A stretch of DNA of 64,000 nucleotides, from contig QKWP01000068.1 in the NCBI GenBank assembly GCA_003550325.1, positions 62,001 to 126,000 on the forward strand. Reading direction: 5' to 3'. The notes beneath the pieces are model-generated. The model was not told where the DNA came from, searched no databases, and was given only the letters and a program-made list of their open reading frames with translations. This document shows positions 43,550 to 58,369 of this stretch, piece by piece. A program made the position numbers and the translations under genes. The DNA is from Gigaspora rosea (taxonomy: Eukaryota > Glomeromycota > Glomeromycetes > Diversisporales > Gigasporaceae). Position 1 is the first letter of the stretch; each line of letters begins with the position of its first letter.

Positions 43550-46500
43550 AGTAAATATTTTAAAGGTAAGAAACAGATCGAAGAAGTTTCAAAGGTTTTT
43601 ACATGAGTTGCTATGAAAATTAGATATAAAAAATATCAAAAAATACTAATGGCGAAAATAAAATACTAAACACATGTAGGTGTACTGAGCCTGAAGCAGC
43701 GAAGTCAAATTTTTTTACGTCTAATAGTTAGATATTGGAACAAAAAAAAATGTTTGGTAGAGCACTAAATAAAATTTGACAAAAAGAACGAAATAACAAA
43801 GATCATTAACATGAAGCGCAATAAATCGACGTGATTTTTAATTGTTAGATATAAACATCCAATTGGATTATAGTTTTGTCATATATTGTTTGTCTCCTTA
43901 TTGTTTATCTCATCATACTGATACCATTTATCTACACTATTCTATCTTATATATTGATGTATAAAACTTTTATATATAATATTTTACCGATTAAATTTTT
44001 TTATTTTAACTTGGAAATAACCCAATACTAGTAATACGGTACTTTATTTTTTATATTTTTTTTTATAATTAAATATATTATGTTTATAAATTTTTAAGTA
44101 TTTGACAACATGTAAATGCTAACAATATTATATTAATAAATATTTTTTTCTATGCAAGTAACATCTAATCGTTTTGTTAATTTACTTTAATATTTTCATA
44201 TATTAAGACAATTCTTGAATTGAATCAGTACAAAATTGAACATTTGGCTTGCCTAATTATAATTATATTATTTCAATCAAATTATCAAGTGTTAAAAGTG
44301 ACAAAAATCTTTTTAGCTGAATTTAACTATAATGTTCATATTTACGAAGTTAATTACTGGTAAATGATGTTATTTTGCTATTTACTATATTAATATACTA
44401 TTATTTTCTAATCCATAATTTATGTATGACTAAAATTATCAAACGTATTAATTATTGCTCTCTTATATCATATAAGCAAAAATTATAAATTTGAATAGCT
44501 TAATGTAAAAGTATAGAAATTCTTTATACTAACAAACTTAATTTCATCGTTATAGCAAAAAAGTATTATATTGATCATCGGTTCATCCAGTTTAAGGATG
44601 GGTTCAGTTAGCTAGGTCAGCTATCGGCAGTTATTATTGACTATTGACTAGTAGCTGACTATAGCCAGCTATAGCCGATAAATTACTTGATCAATTTCTT
44701 AATTAATTTTTCAATCAAGCATATAAACAAGTACCAAATAATTATATTTTTATATCTTATACAGTTATACATATTAGAGTATCCTAGTCATGGCGAAAAA
44801 AAAGTTCAGTCTATATGCTTTAAACAGCTAATTAAAATTCTACATTTTAAAACAATCTAATTCTGGTCAAATTTGTAGATCATTTGGCCTATTGGAGATG
44901 AGTTTAAACTCATCCACAATAGGCAAATGATCTGCAAAATTGTTCGAGAATCTGCTGTGACGTGCAGCTAGAGTATAATTACCATCAAAATTTTCATGAT
45001 CACGTGATTATTGGCCAATAAAATAATGAGATCAGGTGTAATATAACACAAGTGGAAGAACAAAACAAAACGTTCATTTCACTCATTTTTCTAAAATCAT
45101 ATGGGCCGATATTGACTGATTTGAGTGATATAAAAATGTAATATCTCTAATTGTAGATCTATATGTGATTGTTAACCAATCAAATTGATTAATTTTTTAA
45201 ATTTTATCATTTATAATACTGAATAATTATAGTGGAAAGATAAAAAACAAAACCCGCAAAAAAAAAAATAAAAAATTGTAAACATACAAAAAAAATCATG
45301 TAAAGCAAAGTGTAGAAAAAGTAGTATTTATTACTATATCCAAACTGATTGCACACTCTGACATAAAACTTTTATTACGTACAATTAGTTGGCCCAAACA
45401 TGCTACATACTATGTACTATACAGTACAAGCACCAAATCTATTCAAGCATTAAACCCATTACTGCATTAACAACTTTATGTTCATCTCAAATACATGAAC
45501 TAAGCTTTCATATCCCTAAAAAACATATCAGTAATTATTTCATCCGTCAACTGCATTATAACATTCATACAAACAGTTTGTTGAAAATTTAATAAAACCA
45601 GTTTTTAACAAAAAACGCTTCTTGTTACCTTTATTTGTTAATGGTCTACAGTATATAATAGTGTTTTTGGGTAGTTCAATAAAAATGATCTTTCAACGAA
45701 GTTCTTAAAATTTAAGATTCTCATCTAAACAAAGGTCACAGTAAATACGTAAAAATTGTTTTTAAAATCATGTAAACATTTCTAACTAATGTTGAAGGAT
45801 TTTCTAACCTACAAAAACTAATAGTGAACTCATGGTGAACTCATGGTAGACTCATGGTGAACTTATATTAGAGTTAAAAAAACAAAAAAAAAACAAAATT
45901 AATTATCACATAAATAAATCTGATTGGTGTAATTAGCAAATTCTGTCGTACAAAATCAGGGAAATCATTTGAAAATATCACATAAATCAGTAAAAATCGG
46001 CCCATATGTTTACATAAAAAATCACCTTTCGCGCCCTAATAAAAATTCCTTAAGCAATTTTTTTTATTTGACACCTTCATAGAGGATGCCATGTAGGCAT
46101 TTTTTATTACAGTCATCTCCCCTATAATCACACAGTTGGGCACGTACCAATCAGGTGATTATAAAGAAATGTGACTGTATAAAGGTTACCTCTATATAAT
46201 TATACCTATATTAAAAAATAATTAATGTGATTTAATAAAGATAAATATATAATAATCAGTTTTTTTCGCATGTAGTACATACGAAAATTAGGATGAAATT
46301 CATTAAAGTTGATAGTAAAGTCAACAGATCGAAAAGGAAACTAAGCAGGGAGGCCCTGGCGTAGCAACAATCACAGGAAACCAAGATGCTGGCGAGAAAA
46401 AACCAGTTCAATACTATCCAGTTTGAGGAAGGTGCAGGGTGAAGATAAGTATTAATCAATTGTCTAATTGGGATGTTTTACATGAAAAAAATTAATTTTC
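43550..46500. other. AT-rich with scattered inverted repeats, no gene recognised
   Basis: 44,590-44,690 has short AGCTATAGCCG repeats. 44,990-45,070 is an inverse of 55,255-55,330 (GAGATCAGGTGTAA, CACAAG), a dispersed element. 46,105-46,185 has TACAGTCA-type ends like a short mariner-like MITE. The ORFs at 45,389 and 46,256 are not supported. Confidence 0.4.
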
Positions 46501-46539
46501 ATAACAAAGATTTATTGTAGATATAAATGCACAGACATT

Positions 46540-49500
46540 AGGAAGGACTACGGCGGCCCCAGAAGGAAGCAAATTCGCAAAAACGAATATGATAGTGTAA
46601 TCGAAGTAATCCCTTTTAATAGATATATAACGTCCAAATGATTAATAGAGATAATTAATTCAACAAATGCAGCAATATGGTTGGATGGCATTCGAACAAT
46701 TTCCAGTGACTATGGCGGACATACACTGTCATGCACACATTTATGTGGAGTTAATCTGAGAACACCGCATAGTATTAAAGAAATTAAAAGCTATGCACAA
46801 TTAGACTAGAAATATTGCCTAGCTCTCAGAGCTTGTTAGATTGAAAAGAATTTAAAGATCACATACAACTAGAGAACAAGGAATATGAAATATATGGGAT
46901 AACTCAAAATGCATCTACAAATGAACATATGATTGGATGTGATAAACTTATTCAAAAGGCAACTTGGTAATGGAAAATCCAAACATTACAGTTCCATAGA
47001 TGGTGACAAATATATGACCCAAAAAATGACAATGAAGGGACAGCGGAAACTGAATATGGGGTTGTTGCGAATGGAGTCCTTTTAATAGGTCAAATAACAT
47101 TCAAAAAACTAGTGAAGCGAATCTGGTTCAGCATTTCGGCAACATGGCTAGCATTTCAGAAATATGGCTAGATAATACAAGAATAGTTATAACGTGACTC
47201 TAGAAAAGATACACGGTCAAGTATACTGTTTTCTATAAGTGATCTTAGAACATTGCCTACTTCACAAAAAATTTGGTGGATTTCGAAAAAGAATTTGAAG
47301 ATCATGCACAATTAAAGTATATATAATATAAAGTGTATGGAATAATCCAAAATTATCTACTAACAAAGATATAATAGTATTTGATGAATTTAGTCTAAAA
47401 AACATCATCATAATGGACTAGGCAAAAGTTGTTACCAAGCAAACACCTCAACGGCATGGTGCCAAACATGTGACACTCAAAAAAAAAAAAAAAGAAAGAA
47501 ACTGCTCAAGGATGAACTAGTAGAAATAAATGAATTGATAAATGCATTAAGGAATTTCAACCTAAAGCCACTGAATATGTCAATATGATCGAATGGGTTC
47601 CATTCAATAGATTTGACAGCATTCAAAGAATTAATAAATATGAATTTGGTTCAATATTTCTTTTGCAAAGTGGCTAGACGGTATATGAATAATTTCATCA
47701 TATAGGGTTAATCTTAAAACATTATCTAGTTCGGTTAGTTTATATTAAAAAAAAAAATGTAAAGCTTATGTGCAATTAACGATAAAGAATATAAAGTGTT
47801 GAACGACTCAAAATATGGCTACTAAGAATATATGCTAGCAGACGACGAATTCCATTTCCAAAAAGAAATCATTCAAATCATTCAACGGAAAATGTGAAAT
47901 TGTTACGGATATATACTCCAAAAGCTTGACATCAAGCTCATTTTCAAACAAGAGAATGGGACAGTGGAAATGGAGGAATGATAACTGCATCAAAGAATTT
48001 TAGCTTAAAGCAACTAAATATCGAAGGGATTCCTTCAACAAATTAAATAAAGTCAAAATAATTAAGCTTTGTCAACTTGGTTAGAAGGCATAAAAATAGT
48101 TACAGATGTACTCGGGGAATATATATGTTCATGTGCACTATCGCACAGAGCAGACCTTAAAACATTATCTAGTCCCTAGAGTTTACAAGATTTTTTTTCG
48201 ATAACTCAAACTCACCACAAATGAATACCTGATAGTATTTGATAAATCTTATTCTGAGAGAAATATAAAGTACGAAAAGCATGAAATTGTGACTAATATA
48301 AATACTTCATCAAATTGGTGCCAAACACATGATCTATGGAGAAGTGGATACATGAATTAGATGATTGCATTAAAGAATATAAAGGCATAATGGAATAGAT
48401 TTCTTGTTACAAATCAGATAATATTAAATTATCGGTAAAGGGGATTTGGAACAGTATTTTCAGCAACATGGTTAGATGGTAAAAGAATAATATAATACCT
48501 AAAAATTGCTTGGATCACAAAAGAATTTTTAAAGAGAATTTAAAAATAAACATACAGAACTTAGGTCAGGGTGTAGAGAACTCGAAGCATATGGATTAAC
48601 TCAGAACATAAATAATGAATATTAATGGTATTTCAATATACAAATATCCCTTAGATTGTAGTAGAACACAAGCAAATTTGCCTGCGTTTTTGCACTTTTT
48701 AGCTCTGATTTACTTTTTTAAAATGCTAAAATAATTTAATGAAACTTTGTACAATTATATTTGAAAATAAGGATTACTTTTTTGCAAAATTAGTTTTTAT
48801 ATTATAAGAAAATAAATTATAGTTACATATAAGCTGAAAATAGATAATTTTAAGAAAAAATTTTTTTAAAAAATTTTATTACAATTTTTCTGCGATCTTA
48901 TTTAGTTTTAGTTTTAGAACTATAGTTCTTAAGACAATATTGTAGTTTATATAAAGGATGACAACTTTCATTATTGCAACTTTAATGATTTACTTGTAAA
49001 AATTAAGACTTGTATTAGAAGTAAAGATTTTTTTTATAGACGGGAACATATAAAATTTGAAAAAATCTTAAGAAAAATTTTAATAGTAAAAATGCCAATA
49101 CAAGAACTTTAAACATTTATTATATTAAAGTTTTCTAATGATTTTAAAAAAATTTTATAACAAAGTTACTAAAACAAAACTTAAAGAATATTTTTTACTT
49201 AGAAAAGATATGGCTAAAATCAATATTTAAAATTTTATTAAAAATTTTAAAATACGCAGGCAAATTTGCCTGTGTTACAATCTAAGGGATAGGAAACCAT
49301 CATAGCTATTTAGCGTTAAAATTACAGAGAATTTAATTGGAAAAGTAAATTGAAACTGCATGTAGATATGTCAAAAGATTTAATAAACATATATAAAGCA
49401 GGAAGAATTTTTATAATGGAACATATTACAACATCAAAATCCAAAAGGAGACGTAATGCCCTATATTTCAGAGTAGGATTATTTACAAGGAATAAAGAAG

Positions 49501-49580
49501 CTAACCTGAAGGAATTAATAAAGTATTACTATACATTGGCTATAAGTATTTATACCCCTAATACTGTACTATGACTGAAG
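46540..49580 (+). pseudogene. Decayed kinase gene with several N-terminal module copies
   Basis: Plus-strand fragments in changing frames match the other common glomeromycete kinase layout, in which a 'CxxC..AWCQTCD' motif precedes 'EWxPFNRF..IGxGGFGS.F.A.WLDG'. Examples: VIEVIPFNRY and IWLDGIRTISSDYGGHT (46,600-46,740), KEFKDHIQLENKEYEIYGIT (46,850), TSTAWCQTCD (47,450), the cognate region again at 47,560-47,900, 47,990-48,350 and 48,390-48,640. After a TIR element (48,647-49,289) the C-lobe start resumes (HVDMSKDLINIYKAGRI, 49,355-49,405). Frames are broken throughout. Confidence 0.6.
48645..49291. mobile_element. TA-flanked TIR element with GCAAATTTGC palindrome
   Basis: 643 bp (48,647-49,289). 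Ends TCCCTTAGATTGTA and TACAATCTAAGGGA, each preceded or followed by TA; subterminal AGCAAATTTGCCTGCG and its inverse. It interrupts the kinase pseudogene between the hinge strand and the C-lobe. Related to 57,645-58,241. Confidence 0.8.
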
Positions 49581-49693
49581 AGACAAAATCTCGAAACCTC
49601 TACCGAATCAATAAAATTATTCTAGCAAAGATATCTTTAGAAGTAATTCAATGGAAAAAAAATGAATATGCCGTAATCGAGCGTTCTACTTAC

Positions 49694-52600
49694 ATTCTAG
49701 TTGTTGATGAATCAATTTAGTTCGTTTAAAATTCAGACCTAAAAATGGATTTACAGAAAATTTACACTTACCTAAGATTTGATATTTATAAGGTCTTATT
49801 AAATCTAATTGCAATGATGATTATGCTTTATCAAATTATCCAATTATATTTACCCGCTTAATATTGATGTTATTTGTTTAATAGTTGACTCAGAATGCAA
49901 ATGAAAGTAATGTTCATAATTAAATCTATACTCACCCCCTAATATAATTCCTGAGGCAGTTTGAAGAATTACTCAGTTTAATTTTGAAATTTTGACTTAA
50001 TAATGAATTTAATGAATATATTCAATTCAATCGAACTTACTCGCTGATAGATGGATTGATTTAAGTATGAGCACTTATATTTTATAAACAATACTTGATT
50101 AGCACATATAATACTCACAAACTGTGTTATCGTAAAGGTGTGCTTAGTATTTAATTATAATGAGAACACTTATTCGGTCCTTTACTTACATCCTGGGGTT
50201 TTTTGCAATTTGTGTATTTGAAGTATTAGATTATCTTCTAATTCCTAAAAAAAAACAAATGTAAACTAACACATTCACACTCACTTTCTAATTTAAGCAA
50301 TTTATGTAATGGGTTGAGTTAATAATTCGTAGTAAGATTGATCTAATAAAAACATGCGCAATTGTTTCTTACGAGCTGGTCAATTGAATTGGCCGAATTA
50401 TTTAGCACAAATTCCTAGGTTACAAAGAATAAATACGAATAATCATTTTATACTTACAATCTTATTTAATTTGTTTACATGATATATTTAGTGAATTTAC
50501 ATTACGAAATATTTTGCAAATATAATTTAATACTCACTCTTTTGTAATATCGCTAATAGTTGATGTTATTATTTAAAGTATGGTTAGCATAAGTTATCAC
50601 GAACGAAAATTTGCATCCAATCTTAAACTCACTCTCTAAAAGTCGATATAATTCATGTTAATCATTTAAAATGCTATTTCATCGATTTTAATTTTTGCTA
50701 CACTTACGAGCTTGTAATTTAAATAATAATATTTAGCACCAATAAATTATTGAATTCTGAATATGGTTAGTCGTATTTTATACTCACAAAAAGTCAATAA
50801 GACTGGTACTTAAATTGCATATTTATTAATTTATTTGATAGTCATGTCATGATTAAAACAAATTTCTGTGATAAACTTTATACTTACTCCCTAATAGTTG
50901 AAATATTCGTTTCTTAGCATTGATCTATTGATATGCCCAATTAAACAAATATACTGTACTTACGTAATTCTATTTTTAATTATATAAAATATTATTAATT
51001 CATTTCAGACTCCTAATTAAGCAAAATGAGAGTAAATATTTATTTGCCTTCAAACTTACGTCTGTAATTTAAGAAATTATTTAATAATTTATTATAGTTG
51101 ATGACTTGGGAAATTAAACGACTACATTTCTTGAGAAATTTCAATAAATAGTAATAAAGCACCTGTTCTAATCGTATGTAATCTAACTTTTTGCAAATTT
51201 CTCTGATATCAGGGCGACGATTTGGATTACCACCCCAGGCATCGTCATAAAGATCTTTGAAATCAACAGGAGTTCCTTTAATTGGATTTTCTCGATTACC
51301 TCTGATTAAATGCATTGACATTCTTATTACTCTATTTTTAAAAGCTTTAAAAGGAGTTATTCCGCTTGACAGTTCCCAAAAAAGAACACCAAGACTATAG
51401 ATATCTGAATACTTGTCCCATTTATATTCATGCGGACTTGGGAGTATAGAGGATAAGAGTATTCACATCTTCCATATACTCTGCTTGTAATAGACAATGT
51501 GACGCTATCTAATGATAAAGATAACCCAAAATCTGTTATAATCATTCTACCGCCATGCACTAATATGTTCTTATCGTGCTAAATTTTATCAATATTATGT
51601 GTTCATTATGCTAATAATAAGTAAATAACTATCATATAAAAAAGAAAAGATGTCACTTACAAGATCCCGATGAACAATATTTGCACTGTGCAAACAATCA
51701 ATCCCGCTAGAAATTTCTTTTGCCATTCTAATTTTAGTTGACCAATCTAATTCTGAAAAATGTGCATTCAAATAATGCTCAAGATCACCACTGTCTGCGT
51801 ACTGAAGAACCATATAATAATTATCTGCTTTATAATCTAATTTATCAGTTTTAAGAGACATTCTGATGATTAGATATTTAAGAATATATGTTTATACATT
51901 TATAAAATTAACATGCCTTGGTAATTCCAAATAATTGTATTATATTTTTGTGATTAACTTTAGCAATAGATTTGACCTTGTAATTTATTGTATTAAAACA
52001 TAAGTTATGGTTGCGATGTTAATAAAATGTACTGCAAAATAAAAATACATACTTCTCTAATAAAATCGTCTAATGAATGTTCGTCATTATGATCTAAAGT
52101 CTTCAAAGCCACAATTTGTTTTACATCTTTTGAATAAGCTTTGTATATAACTCCAAACCCTCCTTTACCGATTTCTTCTTTGTTTTCGAAAGAGGTATAT
52201 TCGAATTTTTGCCCAGAAATATTTTTTTCAAACAGTTCTTTACAAAATAGATCTAACTGCATATTATCTAACTTCTTGCAAACTTTTTTGATGTCAGGTC
52301 GACTATCTGGATTACCATCCCAAGCAGCGCAGTAAAGATTTTTGAAATCAACAAGAGTTCCTTCAATTGGAATTTCTCGATTACCTTTGATTACATGAAC
52401 GGCATTCAAAGCTCTAAAAGGAGGTACGCCACTTGACAGTTCCCAAAAAAGAACACCAAGACTATAGATATCTGAATACTTGTCCCATTTATACTCGTGC
52501 GGACTTTGGAGGTATTGTGGATCAGAATATTCCCATTCTTCATATATTATACTTGCTATAGAGTTATTTGATGAATCTGATAAACTAAAGTCTGTAATAA

Positions 52601-54366
52601 TCATTCTACCATCATCATGTACTAATATGTTCTTATCGTGCTAAAATTTTTTCAATATTGCATGCCCGATATGTTAATAATAAGTAAATAATAATCATAT
52701 AATCATAAAAAGGGTAATGAAGAAAAGTCTCTTACAAGATTCCGATGAACAATATTTACACTATGTAAACATTTAATCCCGCTAGAAATTTCTCTTGCCA
52801 TTCTAATTTTAGTTGTCCAGTCTAATTTTGGAAAATAATCATTTAAGTAACATCGAAGATCTCCACGGTTTGCATACTGAAAAACCAAACAGTATGTTTT
52901 GGTTTCAGAATCTAATTTATGAATTTTAAGAGACATCTCAACGATTAGACATTTAAGGATATATGTTTATCCATTTTAATAAAAATCAATAACATGCCTT
53001 GAGTAATTCCAAAGAATTCTATTACATTGTCATGTTTAACTGTGTGTTTGACCTTGTAATTTGTGGTGTCAAAATGTAAATTATGATTGTGATGTGAATA
53101 ATATTACTGTAACAAAAACAATACATACTTTGCTAACCAAATTTCATAATGAATTTTCATCACAATCATATAAAGTCTTCAAAGCCACAATTTGTTTTTC
53201 ATTCTTTGAATAAGCTTTATACATAATTCCAAATCTTCCTTTACCGATTTCTGTCTTGTTCTCAAAAGAAGCATATTCCAATCTTAGTCCTTTAAATAAA
53301 TCTTTATAAACAGGTTCTAATTGCATATGTTCTAACTTTTTGCAAATTTTTTGGATGTCAGGACGACTATTTGGTTTACCATTCCAAGCTGCTTCATAAA
53401 GATTTTTGAAATCAAGAGGAGTCCCTTCAATTGGAATTTCTCGATTACCTTTGATTGCATGAATGGCTTTCAAAGCTCTAAAAGGAGGTACACCGCTTGA
53501 CAGTTCCCAAAAAAGAACACCAAGACTATAGATATCGGAAGACTTGTTCCGTTTATACGTGAACGGACTTTGGAGGTATTGTGGATCTGCATATTGCCAT
53601 ATTCCATATACTTTACTTGTTACAGATTTTGAGCTGTTATTTAATGACTTGGATAAGCCAAAATCTGCAATAATCATTCTACCATCATGTACTAGGATGT
53701 TCTTATCATGCTAAATATTATATGCCGTTATGTTAATAATAAGAAAATAATAACCACATTAAATATATAAATGAAGCCTACAAGATCCCGATGAGCAATA
53801 TCTGCATTATGCAAACAATTAATCCCGCAAGAAATTTCTTTTGCCATTCTAATTTTACTTGGCCAATCTAATTTTGGAAAACAATCATTTAAAAAACATC
53901 GAAGATCTCCATTGTTTGCATATTGAAGAACTATATATGTTTTTTCAGAATCTAATTTGTGAATTTTAAGAGACATCTCAACGATTAGATATTCAAAGGT
54001 ATATGTTTATTCATTTTATAAAAATCAACATGCCTTGAGTAATTCCAAGGAATTGTATTATATTATCATGTTTAATTGTGTATTTAACCTTATAATTATA
54101 GTAATAAGATATAGAGTTATGACTGCAACGTGAATAAATATGTACTTGTAACAAAACTAATACATACTTTTTTAAGCAAATCGCCTAAAGAATTTTTGTC
54201 ATAATGATATAAAGTCTTCAAAGTCACGATTTGTTTTATATCTTTTAAATAAGCTTTATACATAACTCCAAACCTTCCTTTACCGATTTCTTCCTTGTCC
54301 TCAAAAGAAGCATATTCGAATTTTTCTCCAAATTCAATTTTTTCAAAACAAATCTATATTTGACAT
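49694..54366 (-). pseudogene. Copy B: duplicated triple kinase plus truncated micro-exon array
   Basis: Segmental duplicate of 16,150-21,739, starting at the homologous ATG (54,366). It has the same three-kinase order and the same HRNL in kinase 2. Disabled at several points: an extra T near 54,345 shifts the frame just after the start; TGA at 53,144-53,146 replaces a TTC codon in the kinase 2 N-lobe; and a one-base deletion near 51,445 breaks kinase 3. The array keeps units at 51060-51061 (ac), 50964 AATTAC, 50888 GGA, 50788-50802 (15 nt), 50708 CTC, 50633 AGA, 50538-50552 (15 nt), 50458 ATT, 50373 CTC, 50285 AAA, 50190 GAT, 50119 TTT, 50041 CGA, 49936 GGG, 49854 CGG, a zero-length site at 49771/49772 and 49694 AAT. 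Homology stops near 49,640. The remaining array is still open in phase 2 (TITDLIDFFSDDITKE). Confidence 0.85.
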
Positions 54367-54399
54367 TTTTATGAAGATTTAAGAGAAAGTTAAAGAAAC

Positions 54400-57300
54400 T
54401 CGTCATTTTTTTTATAATTGATAAATTTTGTTACATGATGATTGCTTAATAGTGTTATGTAATGTTAAGATTATCGACTATCACATAAGTAGCTGCGCGA
54501 CGTAGTACGCGCTAAACCAGGAACGGATGATAAACTGTATAAATGCAAAATAACAGCTAGGGCATTGTTTGAATAATGGCCAGGATTAAGCTTAGTTCGA
54601 TCAAAATTTGGGATTGCACTTTTGGGAGTTATTTCGCATTTATACGGAAAGCCTAATTTAGAAATGTTCTCCGATATAGATATTTCATTAGTAGGACACG
54701 TGATGAATTTTGTGATAATCATTGGCAAATAAAAATCTTCCCCTGGATGGGTAAATTATGCGGGCGAACTGAGGTTGATTATGCGATGGATGCGAAATAA
54801 ATTTAAAATTATACGATCGATTATGCGATTTTTATTATTGTACGCTATATGTAATTACAGTAATTCGTTTTTCCGACATTTGTTTCTACATCGGAACTTA
54901 CATTCTGTCACCCCAAATTACAAATTTAAACCATTGCCGAATGAAGTTAACATACTCCCAACAACCAATCATATTTTATTCACGTGATTTATGCTTTTTT
55001 GCTCAATTATGCGAGTATATGCGATGCGAAAAATGGTCATATTATGCTTTCGAATAATCCTATACCTAACGTAACAATTTCACTATCACGTGACTATGCC
55101 CAAAAATCTTCAAGTTCGTTTAAATTATGGTTAGGGTTCATATAGGGCTTGATATTAATTATATATAGTAAAATTGCTCGAGGAATTTTTTTGTTAGGGC
55201 GCAGAAGTTGATTTATTATGCAAATTTTAGGGAAATAAGCGATTTTTGAAAAAGCGAACGTTTTTTTGATCTTCCTCTTGTGTTACGTTACACCTGATCT
55301 CGTTATTTTATTGGCCAAAAATCACATGATAATGAAATTTTGACTGCGATGCTCAAATAAAAATGTAGTTTCGATAATAAAATTTTCGGTCAGTTTAAGA
55401 TTATACCAAAAATTTACTGTTATTTCGATAATTTTATTAAATCTGCTATGATCATCGCATTAACTGCGAGGTAGAAACTCGAATTCTAGTGATAAAAAAA
55501 ATATATAACATATTTAGTTAGTGCAATTCCGAAAGACAAAAATAAAAAGACATTTTTTATAGTGATCGTCATGCACTTTAATCGAGAAAAAACTGCTAAA
55601 TGGTTAAACAATTCTCATACAATAGATAAATATAGCACATCGTGATGTTTAAGCGCAGAATTTCACGTTCATTGCGTTTAATGCATTGTCCAGTCTATTA
55701 TGAGATTTCGCCTATAAACCATACACTTTGTTGACCTTCGTTGAATTATATATTACTAATCGATTTAAGTTCAACTCTAATTATGCCACTAATCAGTTAT
55801 ATTCTGTAAATTATTAATTGATATTTCTTTTAATTTCCACAGATTGAAAAATTAATCTAGACGTTATTAAAAATGAGATAAAAAGCCAAATTCAAATAAT
55901 TCTTTACTTCATATCTTTTTTCTCGATAATTATCTGATTTACCAAAATAAAATAAAGGAATTTGAAGAATATGATAATTAATCTGACCTATTAGTATAAG
56001 CAAACGCCGAGCGAAATACAACATGCTAGTTTCGAATATTCTAGAGCTTCAGTTCATTATATAATTAGTCCGGAGCGAAGCGGAGGACTCTATTTTTACT
56101 AAAGGGTTTGATCAGCAATGTCCGGTCGCATCATGTGATATACAACCAATCACCTTCAACTGATCGACAAAAAACAATAACAGATACATATTGCTGGATT
56201 GATGTTAAATATATATAGTATATACATTAAATATTGGCTCTGGATATACAATGCTGTGCATTTACCAGTATTTAAAAACATTTCAGTTCATAATATTTAG
56301 GAACGTTAATTCACAATGTATATCTGATATGAATAGTCAAATCATAATACTCAATATCGGTCAATTATATAATGCGCATCTCACATATAAATTTATTATT
56401 TAAGTGTAAGTTTAATTGCATTGTAATAAATTTATATTTATTACAAAATTATTTGTGTCATTTTCTAATCAATAATGATACAAATTATGGTTATTCGATT
56501 TCTACGTTAAGAGGTTCATTATTTCACTCAACCCTCTCAACTTTTGACGTTTCATACGAAAATATCCATTATTAAACATTACTTTAAAATATTGAGATTG
56601 CTATAATTAAATTTTCGTCAAGCAATTATCATCTAATCAATGACAATCATAGATATTGCCTATTTGTTTGTTTTCATAACTTCAATGGATTAATTTGTTT
56701 AAGAAAGTGCTGTTCTTCGGGATATCCATTATGTGTTTCGGGAAAGTGAGAATTAACGGCAGTAGCAATGCAAGACCCTTACGAGTGGATAGTTAAGTTT
56801 TGTGGCTACAGTGGTAGTGCAAAGACCTTATTAGTGGATAGTTAGGCTCCGTGGTTGCAGTAGTAGTTCAAGGACCTGAAATGGATGATGCTCCGATTCT
56901 CTTTTTAATTATATGGATATGTTAGCTATCTTTCTTTTGTTTGGGTTTTCATATAGTTGGTGGGTTTTTTAGGACCTTGGAGTTAGGAAATTTGGGGTAG
57001 TTTATATGTTTGACAAACTAGAAGAATGATTGGTATGAGTTCAAATAACTATTCTAGCCTAAGACTTTGTTATAGGCATTGAAGCTTATATATAACGCTA
57101 GAGCTTTCTTGGATAGCGAACCTTTTCCTATATGATTTTCATAATACTTTATATTTTTTTATCATACAACAATAAAGTTATCTCTACTACTTGTAACTTT
57201 CTAAACACCAAAATAATGTAGCCTTTAAGATGCTTTTGATTGGTTGATTCCTGATCTGGTGGTTGCATGCATTATGTTGTCATTATGTAGATCACTATTC

Positions 57301-57640
57301 TCTACCTTTATAATGCTTTTGATTGGTTGATTTCTGAACTGGTGGTTACATGCGTTTTTACTAATCTTTATGATAACTATAATGATGCAATAAATGTTTT
57401 ATTTGCAGTAGTCATTAACGTATAGCAATATAAAACTAATGCATGATTATATAACAAAGTCGTAATCATTAATGATCATGATTTTTTACTATTATCCATA
57501 CTACCTGATTTAGAATTTATCTATTAATTAACGCTTTTGTGAGAAAGCAATACAAGATTATTTTACATATATACTGAAGTGTTAATAATGATAAAAAGAT
57601 GCATGTTTGAGCTTACCAATTTTATCTATCAATATAGTCT
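54400..57640. other. No gene recognised
   Basis: 54,720-55,060 has several ATTATGCG motifs. 55,255-55,330 is a dispersed repeat (see 45,000). 56,700-56,880 holds a partly repeated 60-bp stretch (GTGGATAGTTA, GTGGCTACAGTGGTAGT), and 57,225-57,350 a duplicated GCTTTTGATTGGTTGATT unit. ORFs at 54,471 (minus) and 56,372 (plus) are unsupported. Confidence 0.4.
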
Positions 57641-57642
57641 AT

Positions 57643-58243
57643 TATCCCTTAAACAGTTTGAGTTAAGCGGGCAAATTTGCCCGCTAAAATAATTGGAAGA
57701 AAAGTAAACGTATGGTAAATTTTTTTTTTGTTGAAAGACTAACCAATATTGACTAGAGTAACTCTCAGGAACACAATGCATGTAACAATACAATAGACGT
57801 CATTGCACATGCCATGTGATACAAGTGAAGATCGCAAGCAAAATTTCACCAAATATTTTGCATTTTTTTAAGGAATGCTTATTGGGTCAAAGCTTCTCAA
57901 TGACTCTGATAATTCAGCTATGAATATTACAGATATAGATGAAATATCATCATATGAAATGTGGGGACTTATTTATAATAATTTTTTTCGATTTTTTTCA
58001 ATTTTTTTAATAGTTAATTAATAGCGATTAATAGATAATCGCTGTACTACTAGCATGCATATTCCTTGTAATATACCACTACCACATGATATAAAATCAC
58101 AAGTTGATCTGCTAAACGGTATACTTTAATTCTAGCTTATAAAAGGGTGTAGAGTTGCTTAGGAAAATCTGGCACAATCACTTAAAAATCAAAAAAATAA
58201 GATTTTAGTGAGCAAATTTGCCCGCTGGATGGTTTAAGGGATA
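57643..58243. mobile_element. TA-flanked TIR element, second copy of the family at 48,647
   Basis: 597 bp (57,645-58,241). Ends TCCCTTAAACAG and the near-inverse GGTTTAAGGGA, TA on both sides; subterminal GCGGGCAAATTTGCCCGC and GCAAATTTGCCCGC. No ORF. Confidence 0.8.
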
Positions 58244-58369
58244 TTCTATTATTTATTTATTTAAATTTTGGGTTTATATACTTTAATGGCAGGATCCAAA
58301 AATGTGACCAACTTGTGGGAAAAAATTGCAATATTTGATCATTTAAATAATTACATTGTCATATCTATA

